NCBI GenBank assembly: GCA_005503165.1
Contig: SCNT01000014.1
Location: 40,831 to 104,830 of the forward strand
DNA length: 64,000 nt
Reading direction: 5' to 3'
Source: Sphingomonadaceae bacterium 3R27E2-A
Lineage (GTDB): Bacteria; Pseudomonadota; Alphaproteobacteria; Sphingomonadales; Sphingomonadaceae
The notes below the pieces were generated by a model that was given only the letters and a program-made list of their open reading frames with translations, searched no databases and was not told where the DNA came from. A program made the translations under genes and the position numbers. Positions 53,288 through 61,131 of the stretch are shown here, in pieces. The number at the start of each line of letters is the position of its first letter. Position 1 is the stretch's first letter.

Positions 53288-54886
53288 ATGGCACAGTTTC
53301 AAATCCTTTGCCCGCACTCGGAAGCCGAGTGGCGGCCGGTCACGATCGAATTCCTTTTCGCACCCAATGGCGACCAGCAATATCTTTGGCCTTCCTTTGA
53401 CGAAGCCGAAGCCGCGCGGAAACAGCTTCTCCTCCGCGCGCCCGATGCGCAGCTCCGGATCGCGCTCGCGGGCGCCGAGATCGGCGACGTCGACTGGCCG
53501 GTTCGCGAGAAATTGCGGTTCGCCGACGGCACCTATGCGCCGACGCCCTGGCATGAGGAGCCCTGGTATCAGGAGAAGCACGAAGAGCATTTCTGCCATG
53601 TCTCGACCGAGCAGGCGGGCAAGATCGCTTTCACCGAGAATGCGGCGAAGGGCGAGGTCGACCGCCAGCTCGTGATGTCGCCGGGCCGCTACCTTAATCG
53701 CTTCTTTTCTGCCCATCTGGACAATGAAGCGATCGAGGGCTGGTGCGCCCGGCTTTCGGTCCAGCTTGCAGAAGATGCGCTCAAGATCACGCAGGACGCC
53801 GACGAAATCGAGGAGGTTTATGTCGGCGGTCCCGGCAGCTGCATGTCGCACGGCGCGAGCGACTTCGAGAGCTATTGCCACCCGGTGCGCGTCTATGCCG
53901 GTCCCGACACGGCGCTCGCCTATATCGGCGCCCGCGACGATGCCCGCGCGCGCAGCGTGGTGTGGCCCGAACTCAAAATCTACACCAGCATCTATGGCGA
54001 TGTATCGCGGCTCAAGCTGCTGCTCGAAAATGCGGGCTATGCGAAGGGCAGCCTCAATGGCGCACGCATCCGGCGGCTCGTCGATGGCGGCAGCTTCGTC
54101 GTTCCCTATATCGATGCGGGCGATGACCTCGCCGACGACGGCGAATATCTCATCATCGGCCATGGTGAGATCCCGTCCGAGAATACCAACGGCCTGGGGG
54201 ACCGATGTTGGTACTGCCCGCGGTGCGACCGCGAAACGACGCCGCATGAGGAAGTCTATTTCGGCGACGGCTCGTCGGAAGAATGGTGCTATAATTGCTT
54301 CACCGATCACACGACCTTCTGCGCGCATAATGAGCGCAGCTACAGCGATGCCGAAACCTTCATCCCGGTGCTCGCCGATGGCGATGAGCATGACGTGCTT
54401 GACGGTTATGTCGAGGCCTTCGGTGCGGTGTACATCGAAGATCGCGGCGAATGGTGGCTCGCGACCTGCTGCCGGAAATGCGATGCCTCGGGCGAATGGT
54501 ATCATGCGACTGATCTCACCGAATATCATGGTGAATGGCTTTGTGCGGATTATCTGCCCGATCCTGTCGACGATGACGATCCATCGCTCGCCAATGCCCA
54601 TGTCCTCGCTCGCGACTGGTTTCGGTACGAAATGTCGGCGATCGAACTCGAGGTCGCCAAATGGCAGGCAGCCGGTGAGCGTGCCCGCGAAGAACGGCTG
54701 AGGCACGAACGGGAAGCAGCCGAGCGACCTCGCCTCGAAGACTTGCGACGTGGATCTCTTCCGCCGTGCAGCTGTGCCTGCGCGCACGGCTATCCTCCCG
54801 ACATGCCGACGCCGGTCGATGGCCTCACCTCCGCCGCCGCAGCGCCTCTGGCAGCGACCGCAACCCCTTGCCAGACAGGAGCCTGA
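53288..54886 (+). CDS. hypothetical acidic protein with cysteine clusters
   Basis: A 532-residue protein that I do not recognise. It is acidic, with a possible zinc-binding region in residues about 310-420 (CWYCPRCDRE, CYNCF, CAHNE, CCRKCDASGEWYH, CADYL) and a charged coiled coil near 460-490 (EVAKWQAAGERAREERLRHEREAAE). No catalytic motif is visible. It lies between the ParB-type gene and the metallopeptidase-like gene, three bases from the latter, so the two are probably translated together. Confidence 0.75.
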   Translation: MAQFQILCPHSEAEWRPVTIEFLFAPNGDQQYLWPSFDEAEAARKQLLLRAPDAQLRIALAGAEIGDVDWPVREKLRFADGTYAPTPWHEEPWYQEKHEEHFCHVSTEQAGKIAFTENAAKGEVDRQLVMSPGRYLNRFFSAHLDNEAIEGWCARLSVQLAEDALKITQDADEIEEVYVGGPGSCMSHGASDFESYCHPVRVYAGPDTALAYIGARDDARARSVVWPELKIYTSIYGDVSRLKLLLENAGYAKGSLNGARIRRLVDGGSFVVPYIDAGDDLADDGEYLIIGHGEIPSENTNGLGDRCWYCPRCDRETTPHEEVYFGDGSSEEWCYNCFTDHTTFCAHNERSYSDAETFIPVLADGDEHDVLDGYVEAFGAVYIEDRGEWWLATCCRKCDASGEWYHATDLTEYHGEWLCADYLPDPVDDDDPSLANAHVLARDWFRYEMSAIELEVAKWQAAGERAREERLRHEREAAERPRLEDLRRGSLPPCSCACAHGYPPDMPTPVDGLTSAAAAPLAATATPCQTGA

Positions 54887-54889
54887 TCC

Positions 54890-55855
54890 ATGACCCATGA
54901 CCTTGCGGGCCGCGCCGGCCTCCTCGAAATCCTGTCCTGGGCACGGCCCCATGACAGCGCGACCGAACGCGCCTTCTGCCGCGAATATCTCGACCGGGTT
55001 CCCGGCATCCGCGCCGATGGTTTCGGCAACCGAATGCTGGAAATCGGCGATCGCCCGCGCACATTGTGGAGCTGCCATGTCGATACGGTCGCGGCCGTCG
55101 GCGGGCACCAGGCGGTGGGCGTCGATGAATATGGCATCGCGCATCTGTGCGACGGCAAAGCGGGCATGTCGCTCGGCGCCGACGACGGCGCGGGACTGTG
55201 GATCATGCTCGGCATGATCGCGGCCGCGCGTCCCGGCCTCTACCTCTTCCATCGCGGCGAGGAGCAGGGTTGCCTCGGCTCGCGCTGGATCGAGCGCCAC
55301 ACGCCCGAACTTCTCGCGGACATCGACGCGGCGATCGCCTTCGACCGCGCGGGGCTTGGCGATGTCATCACCCACCAGAGCTATGGCCGGACATGCTCCG
55401 ATGCCTTCGCATCGAGTCTTGCGGCGGCGCTCAACCGGCAGAATATGGGGTTCCGCTATGCCCCCGACGATACCGGCGTCTACACCGACACCAATGAATA
55501 TGCCGGCATCGTTTCCGAATGCACCAATCTGTCGGTGGGCTATCAGCGTCAGCACGGGCCGCGCGAGACGCTCGATGTCGTCCACTGCGAGCAATTGCTC
55601 GCAGCCATGCTCGAACTCGATGCGTCGCAGCTGGTGATCGAGCGCGATCCTTCCGTCCAGGAAGAGGCCGGTTGGTGGTTCGACCGCGGGCGCAGGCATG
55701 GTGGTGATGATTTCGTCGAAGCCGTCGCCGATCATCCGGCGCTCGCGGCCTGGATGCTCGAGCAATGCGGGGTCAGCTATGATGACTTCCAGATGGCGCT
55801 GTGGGCCGAGGAAATGGACGACGACCGGGGTTATCGTCCGCTCATGCCGACCTGA
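54890..55855 (+). CDS. M20/M28-like metallopeptidase-type protein
   Basis: A 321-residue protein with the metal-site order of co-catalytic zinc peptidases: SCHVDTV (His and Asp), LGADDGAG (bridging Asp), HRGEEQGCLGS (catalytic Glu and metal Glu), IAFDRAG (Asp) and a later His in QHGPRETLDVVH. M20, M28 or M42 membership cannot be settled. The last 60 residues (FVEAVADHPALAAWMLEQ) are extra. There is no signal peptide. It is coupled to the preceding hypothetical gene. A cytosolic peptidase or amidase in a plasmid-type module is unusual. Confidence 0.8.
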   Translation: MTHDLAGRAGLLEILSWARPHDSATERAFCREYLDRVPGIRADGFGNRMLEIGDRPRTLWSCHVDTVAAVGGHQAVGVDEYGIAHLCDGKAGMSLGADDGAGLWIMLGMIAAARPGLYLFHRGEEQGCLGSRWIERHTPELLADIDAAIAFDRAGLGDVITHQSYGRTCSDAFASSLAAALNRQNMGFRYAPDDTGVYTDTNEYAGIVSECTNLSVGYQRQHGPRETLDVVHCEQLLAAMLELDASQLVIERDPSVQEEAGWWFDRGRRHGGDDFVEAVADHPALAAWMLEQCGVSYDDFQMALWAEEMDDDRGYRPLMPT

Positions 55856-56107
55856 TACGCGGCATCCGCCGTTATAGCCTGCCGACCGATAGTGTCCGCC
55901 ATGATCCGATTGGCTTCGACGCCGCCGGTTCCGCAGGTCCCACCGCCAGACGGGCAGGCAGGTCATGCTTGATTCTGAAGTCCCGTTTGTGACAAAATCA
56001 CGCTCTACGCGCTGGCAGGGGCTGCCGGTGCCGAGCTGTCCGTGCGGATCGCCGATCGCCTTTTGATCGACATCTGCGCGGGCGCAAGGCCTTGGAAGGA
56101 GCCCCGC

Positions 56108-57160
56108 ATGGAAAGTCCAGCCCGTGAATTGGCGCGCCGCCTCGCCGACAATGCCGAAGCCGTCTGCCGCCACTATCTCCCCAACGGCCGCCGCGAAGGC
56201 CGCTACTGGCTTGTCGGCGATGTCCGGGGGACGCCCGGTCGCAGCCTTTACCTTCTCTTGTCGTCGTCGGGCGACGGGCGCGGCCGGGCGGGGAAATGGA
56301 CCGATGCCGCGAGCGGCGAACATGGCGATCTGCTCGATGTCATCGCCGCCAGTTGCGGTCACGTCGATTTGCGCGAGACCCTCGCCGAGGCGCGGCGATT
56401 TTTGAGCATGCCGATGTTGATGCCGCAGCCAGCGGGGTCTCGATCGCCGCGATCGCGCAAGGCGTCGACGGGAACGCCTGCGGCGGCGCGGCAGCTTTGG
56501 GCTGCGTCGAAGCCGATATCAGGAACCTTGGCCGCTGCTTATCTCTTATCGCGCGGGATCGATATCGACCCAGGCAATGGTGCGATCCGCTTTCATCCGC
56601 GCTGCTATTACCGGGCAACAAGCGATGACCCGCCCGATGTCCGTGCCGCCTGGCCGGCCATGATCGCCGCGGTGACCGACGACGCCGGTCAAATCTCCGG
56701 CGTCCATCGCACCTGGCTCGATCCGGCGGGAGGCAAGGCGCCCGTCGCCTGTCCCCGCCGCGCGATGGGAAATCTCCTTGGGCATGGCGTGCGGTTCGGA
56801 CCCGCTGCGGACGTCATGGCCGCTGGCGAAGGTATCGAGACGATCCTGTCGCTACGCGAGGTGCTGCCGGGCATGCCGATGATCGCCGGTCTGTCGGCGG
56901 CGCATCTTGCCGCCATCCATTTCCCCGAACCGCTGCGCCGTCTCTATGTCGCGCGCGACGACGACGCTGCCGGGTCCTGGGCGATGAAGACCTTGATCGA
57001 GCGCGCCGAGCCACTTGGGATCGAGATCGTTCCGCTCGATCCGCGGCTCGACGATTTCAACAGCGATCTTCTTCGGATGGGCCGGCAAGAGATGGCGGCC
57101 CGGCTTCGCGCCCGGCTGATGCCGCTCGATGCGGCCCGCTTCCATGTCCGAAATATATAG
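56108..57160 (+). CDS. Toprim-domain primase-like protein
   Basis: A 350-residue protein of the plasmid primase-like type. The N-terminal domain (ESPARELARRLADNAEAVCRHYLPNGRREGRYWLVGDV, DUF7146-like) precedes a Toprim domain with the acidic motifs AAGEGIETILSLRE and LYVARDDDAAG. GGAAGGAG is six bases upstream of the chosen ATG. The last bases of the gene form one arm of a 12-bp inverted repeat. It probably supports replication or transfer of the element. Confidence 0.86.
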   Translation: MESPARELARRLADNAEAVCRHYLPNGRREGRYWLVGDVRGTPGRSLYLLLSSSGDGRGRAGKWTDAASGEHGDLLDVIAASCGHVDLRETLAEARRFLSMPMLMPQPAGSRSPRSRKASTGTPAAARQLWAASKPISGTLAAAYLLSRGIDIDPGNGAIRFHPRCYYRATSDDPPDVRAAWPAMIAAVTDDAGQISGVHRTWLDPAGGKAPVACPRRAMGNLLGHGVRFGPAADVMAAGEGIETILSLREVLPGMPMIAGLSAAHLAAIHFPEPLRRLYVARDDDAAGSWAMKTLIERAEPLGIEIVPLDPRLDDFNSDLLRMGRQEMAARLRARLMPLDAARFHVRNI

Positions 57161-57175
57161 TGCTATTTCGGACAT
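57144..57175. promoter_or_regulatory. perfect 12-bp inverted repeat across the Toprim gene stop
   Basis: Arms ATGTCCGAAATA (57144-57155) and TATTTCGGACAT (57164-57175) have an 8-base centre that contains the stop codon. It is too AT-rich and has no T tract for a typical terminator. It could be a protein-binding or recombination site. Confidence 0.5.
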
Positions 57176-57215
57176 CGGGATCACCGCTTCATCTAACGTC
57201 CGACCGTTTTGGCCA

Positions 57216-57450
57216 TTGCTTCCCTGCGGAGGCCGCACCTCCGGCCTTCGCTGGAGGGCGACTGCGGCGACGGGTGCGGGCACCGCAATGGCGGATGCGC
57301 GGCTATTTTCCGCCGGGGCTGCGCCCCTTTGCATCGCGAAACAAAATAGCCGCGCCCTCGCCATCCTCCGCTGAAGCTTCGGCCGCGCGTCCCGCGCGGT
57401 GCGGACCCGCACCCGCCGCCGCGGGGGCGTCGCCGCGAAGGCCGCGAGAG
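57216..57450. repeat. non-coding palindromic stretch between Toprim and SLOG genes
   Basis: A gene-free, GC-rich stretch with nested inverted repeats. The clearest pair is GCGCGGCTATTTT (57297-57309) and AAAATAGCCGCGC (57343-57355). Outer parts GCGACGGGTGCGGGCACCGC (about 57266) and GCGGTGCGGACCCGCACCC (about 57399) are partly complementary. Candidate origin, transfer origin or structured leader; no function can be assigned. Confidence 0.55.
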
Positions 57451-57477
57451 GCGCGGCTACCAGAAGCGAGGCATGAC

Positions 57478-58419
57478 ATGAGCGACCTGTCAGACTTTTC
57501 CGAACGCGGCGAGCCCGCCGAGCCCGGCGCCAGCGCACATCTCCTCCAGGAAATGCAGCTCTACGGCTATCGCCCCTTCGAGGACGAACCCGACGGGCGG
57601 CCGCTTCCCGATGATCGGCTCGCCGGCGGCGCCGTCGCCGACATCTTCGATGCACTCGCGGGCTGCCTCGTCGACACCAGGATCGAACCCGATCTCGAGG
57701 ATTTGCTCTGGGGCGTCGTCAATCTCTTCCATGGCGCTGGCACGCGGATCGAGCGCGATCTCGACCGCAACGAGGCGGCGCAGCGCGATCTCCAGCGCGA
57801 GCAGGATGGCAGCGAAATCCGTTCGGTCGAACTCGAACGCGCAATCGCCGAGGGCATCACCTTGATCGAGCGGCGCGACGCCATGGAATTTTTCCGCGAG
57901 TGCGCTGCCGACCAATATCGCATTCACGCCCGCAAGGCGTGGGTCCCGCGCACCGGGTCGCGCATCCGCCATCAGGCGATGACGGCGGCGATGATCGACA
58001 GCCGCGACTTCATGGACCGCCGCCTCCGCGAAAAGGCCAAGGCGCTGATCCCCGAGGGCACCCGCATCGCCTTCAGCGGCGGACCCTCGTGCAACGATCA
58101 TCGGCATATCTGGTCGGCGCTCGACAAGGTTCATGCCCGTCATGCCGACATGGTCCTGCTCCACGGCGCAACCCCGACCGGCGCCGAGCGCGCCGCTGCC
58201 TGCTGGGCCGATGCCCGCAAGGTGCCGCAGGTGGCCTTCCGTCCCGACTGGAACCGCGACCGGAAAGCCGCTCCCTTCAAGCGCAACGAGCGCATGATCG
58301 ACGCCATGCCCACTGGGCTCATCGTCTTCTCGGGCACCGGCATCCAGGACAATCTCGTCGACAAGGCGCGCGCATTCGGCATTCCGGTCTGGGATTTCCG
58401 CATCCGCGAGGCGCCATGA
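57478..58419 (+). CDS. DUF2493 / SLOG-domain protein
   Basis: A 313-residue protein. The C-terminal third is a DUF2493 (YAcAr, SLOG superfamily) Rossmann domain: IAFSGGPSCNDHRHIWSALDKVH, MVLLHGATPTGAERAAACWA, VAFRPDWNRDRKAAPFKRNERMIDAMPTGLIVFSGTGIQDN. SLOG domains bind nucleotide-derived ligands and occur in defence and plasmid genes. The N-terminal 180 residues are acidic and helical. The start at 57478 is chosen because the upstream frame runs through the palindromic non-coding DNA. Confidence 0.87.
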   Translation: MSDLSDFSERGEPAEPGASAHLLQEMQLYGYRPFEDEPDGRPLPDDRLAGGAVADIFDALAGCLVDTRIEPDLEDLLWGVVNLFHGAGTRIERDLDRNEAAQRDLQREQDGSEIRSVELERAIAEGITLIERRDAMEFFRECAADQYRIHARKAWVPRTGSRIRHQAMTAAMIDSRDFMDRRLREKAKALIPEGTRIAFSGGPSCNDHRHIWSALDKVHARHADMVLLHGATPTGAERAAACWADARKVPQVAFRPDWNRDRKAAPFKRNERMIDAMPTGLIVFSGTGIQDNLVDKARAFGIPVWDFRIREAP

Positions 58420-58484
58420 GGTGTCGATCTGGACCCGACCATGCTTGCCATCGGGCGAGCTTGTGACCACAGAAGGAAGGAACG

Positions 58485-59411
58485 ATGCGTACAGATCTCG
58501 ATCATCTCCCGGCCAACAAGCAGCGCGAGCTCGACCGCGTGAAGGCGATCATCTTCGAAGAATTCGGGGATGCCGTCGCGCTTTCGACGATGGGCTGGAA
58601 GAAGAAGGGCCGGATCGACAAGGTCATCCTCTACGGAAGTTATGCCCGCGGCGGCTGGGTCGACGAGCCGCACACGGCGAAGGGCTATCGCTCGGACTTC
58701 GATCTGCTGATCATCGTCAACGACAAGCGCCTCACCGACAAGATCGACTTCTGGTCGAAGCTCGAAGACCGGCTGACCCGCGAACTTGCGATCGACAAGA
58801 CACTGCACACGCCGGTGAATTTCATCGTTCACACCCTGCAGGAGGTGAACGACGGGCTGGCGCACGGGCGCTATTTCTTCATGGACGTCGCGCGCGACGG
58901 GATCGCGCTCTACGAATTTGACGATAAGGAATTGCACACGCCGAAGCCGAAGACGCCTGAGCAGGCGTTGGCGATGGCGAAGGAATATTTTGAGGAGTGG
59001 ATGCCTCAAGCAAACGCATTCTTCAAAATGCATGAGGCAGGACGCGCCGAAGGCGCATTCAAGCAGGCGTCATTCGTTCTTCATCAAGCGGCGGAGAGCC
59101 TTTATCATTGCGTCCTGTTGGTATGCACCTTCTACACACCGCATGTGCACAACCTCGGGTTCCTGCGAACGCAGGCGGAACGGATCGATATGCGGTTGGT
59201 GGATGCGTGGCCTCGCACGTTGAAGGCTGATCGCACACGCTTCGAGAAGCTGAAGGAGGCTTATGTGAAGGCCCGCTACTCGAAACATTATCGCATCGGC
59301 GAGGCGGACCTGCTGTGGCTCGCTGCGCATGTTGAGGAGCTCGGCCGCGCGGTGCATGCGATCTGTTCGGAGCGCGTTGCCGAGTTGGAGGCCCGTATTC
59401 CGACGGCCTGA
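58485..59411 (+). CDS. nucleotidyltransferase-HEPN (MNT-HEPN) fusion
   Basis: A 308-residue protein. The N-terminal minimal nucleotidyltransferase domain has ILYGSYARGGW (about 48-58) and SDFDLLIIV (about 70-78) with the metal-binding Asp pair. The C-terminal HEPN domain (about 165-300) begins MAKEYFEEWMPQANAFFKM and has AFKQASFVLHQAAESLYHCVLLV. HEPN proteins are often RNases and MNT partners AMPylate them; here both are on one chain. A toxin-antitoxin or phage-defence role is inferred. The gene has visibly lower GC toward its 3' half. Confidence 0.85.
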   Translation: MRTDLDHLPANKQRELDRVKAIIFEEFGDAVALSTMGWKKKGRIDKVILYGSYARGGWVDEPHTAKGYRSDFDLLIIVNDKRLTDKIDFWSKLEDRLTRELAIDKTLHTPVNFIVHTLQEVNDGLAHGRYFFMDVARDGIALYEFDDKELHTPKPKTPEQALAMAKEYFEEWMPQANAFFKMHEAGRAEGAFKQASFVLHQAAESLYHCVLLVCTFYTPHVHNLGFLRTQAERIDMRLVDAWPRTLKADRTRFEKLKEAYVKARYSKHYRIGEADLLWLAAHVEELGRAVHAICSERVAELEARIPTA

Positions 59412-59639
59412 TGTGGAGTGGCTACCCTTGGCAGGGCCTTGGGGACGCTCCTTCCTTCGTTCGCGTGACGCCGGGGTGGAAGGGTCCTATTTCGTGTTGC
59501 GCTGCAACGCTTGTTATTGATTTGTTCGCTTGTCTATCCTATGTGGGCATCAATCGCACCCGCCCGGCCTCTGTCCGCAAGGATATGCACACTGGGCGGG
59601 TCTTTTATTTTGGGCGCCATTGACGCATGACGACGGTCA

Positions 59640-60553
59640 ATGTCACGCGCCTATTCCAAACCGACTCTCACCTACACGCAGCAAATCGCTCACCTCCGGG
59701 CAAACGGCATGATCGTTGCCGACGAGCCGGCGGCCGAGGCGTGGCTCCGCCATGTGAGCTACTACCGCTGAGCGCCTACTGGCTCTATTTCGAACATCCG
59801 AAGGGACAGGCGGGGCCGCGCTTCCTTCCGGGCACGACATTCGAACGCGTCACCGCCCTCTATGATTTCGATCGGCTACTCCGGCGCCTCTTGATGCGCG
59901 GCACCGAGCATGTCGAAGTGGCATTGCGCGGAAGCTGGGCTTATCATCTGGCTGGGCTTGGCGATGGACACAGCTATCTCGACGCCAGTCTTTATAGCGA
60001 CCGCACCGACTATCACCTTCGCCTCTCGAAACTGGCTGGCGAAGTGGGGCGTTCGAACGAGACCTATATCAAGCATTATCGGCAAAACTACGATCTGCCA
60101 GCATTGCCGCCGGTCTGGATGGTCGCAGAAATGATGTCCTTCGGTCACCTTTCGCGCTGGTATTCGAGCCTCGCAGACCGCGCTCTTCGAACGCGCATCG
60201 CCGCGCCCCTTGGTCTTCCGGAGACCGTTCTCGTGCCCTTGGTCCGCCATGTGACCGACATCCGTAATATCTGCGCGCATCACGGCCGGCTGTGGAACCG
60301 GGGCTTCCTTACGCCTCCGAAGCTCGCGCAAAAGCCCAAATCCCTACAGGCGACCATCGACCAGAATGCCACTCAGGCACCGGCGAAGCTTTACAACGGC
60401 ATCTGCATGATCGGCCACGTCATCAATACCGTGGCGCCGGACTCGACCTGGCTTGCCGATGTGGCGGCGCACATCGCGACCCATCCCGAGGGCGATATAC
60501 GATCGATGGGTTTTCCCGCGAACTGGCTGCAGCGGCCACTTTGGCAAGTTTGA
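59640..60553 (+). pseudogene. Abi_2 (AbiD/AbiF-type) abortive infection gene with frameshift
   Basis: The start region reads MSRAYSKPTLTYTQQIAHL from 59640 and ends early at a TGA (59769-59771) just after HVSYYR. The next frame continues LSAYWLYFEHPKGQ to 60553. Conserved Abi_2 proteins read YYRLSAYW here, so one C appears to be missing near 59768. Downstream the HEPN-type motif DIRNICAHHGRLWNR (Arg-X4-His) is intact. Either an inactivating deletion, a sequencing error, or a rare programmed shift. It follows the MNT-HEPN gene. Confidence 0.8.
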
Positions 60554-60681
60554 TGGGCAAGACGACTGGTCGGCTTTGCGCCCAAGCCCGGCCATTCACC
60601 GCCAGCGACGCGTGGCCCAAAACCAGTCGTTCGCAAATGGGCCATTATAGCAGTGGCCGGACGTCCGATCTCCCACGAAAC

Positions 60682-61098
60682 CTAACAGCTGCGAGAAACG
60701 CCCTTATCTTTGGAACGCGAGAACTTGCCCCATGCCCGTTCGCTGCCCCACCACAGAGCGGCAAACCCGCCAAGCGTGACTCCGCCCAGAATACCCCAGC
60801 CATGTGGCCCCAGCGGCAGCATCCCAATCGCGTAGGCGACGACCAGTATCGCCATCCCAATCAGGAACGGTCCGGTGAAACGGCAATGAGTCCGGCCGCA
60901 CCGTCTGGCGTTCATGATACAAGCCGCACCCATGGAGGCCAGCATGACGGTCCAGATGACCGCGCGGGGCGTAGGTTCCAGCCACATGGCGGCCAGCATG
61001 GCTAGGCCGGGAATAGCCCAGAGCCCGACAAGCGTGCGCCAGTTACCCGACCAATCCCCGGCGCCGCTGGCGGGATCGGAACCGCGCGGGCTACTCAT
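60682..61098 (-). CDS. small membrane protein at the end of the mer operon
   Basis: A 138-residue protein with about four hydrophobic segments (LVGLWAIPGLAMLAAMWL, AVIWTVMLASMGAACIM, GPFLIGMAILVVAYAIGML, WGILGGVTLGGFAALWW) and a Cys pair in RRCGRTHCRFTGP after the second helix. It starts 33 bases after merA in the same direction. The family is unknown to me; similar proteins occur near mercury genes, as I recall. Metal binding or transport is a reasonable guess. Confidence 0.7.
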   Translation of the reverse strand: MSSPRGSDPASGAGDWSGNWRTLVGLWAIPGLAMLAAMWLEPTPRAVIWTVMLASMGAACIMNARRCGRTHCRFTGPFLIGMAILVVAYAIGMLPLGPHGWGILGGVTLGGFAALWWGSERAWGKFSRSKDKGVSRSC

Positions 61099-61131
61099 GT
61101 CATCTCACCGCCGCGACGCGACCGAGCAATC

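Noticed and set aside
60556..60681. Possible recombination site after the Abi_2 gene (ACGACTGGT and ACCAGTCGT arms)
   Set aside because: Only a short inverted repeat; it may be a weak terminator, with no recombinase nearby to support a site.
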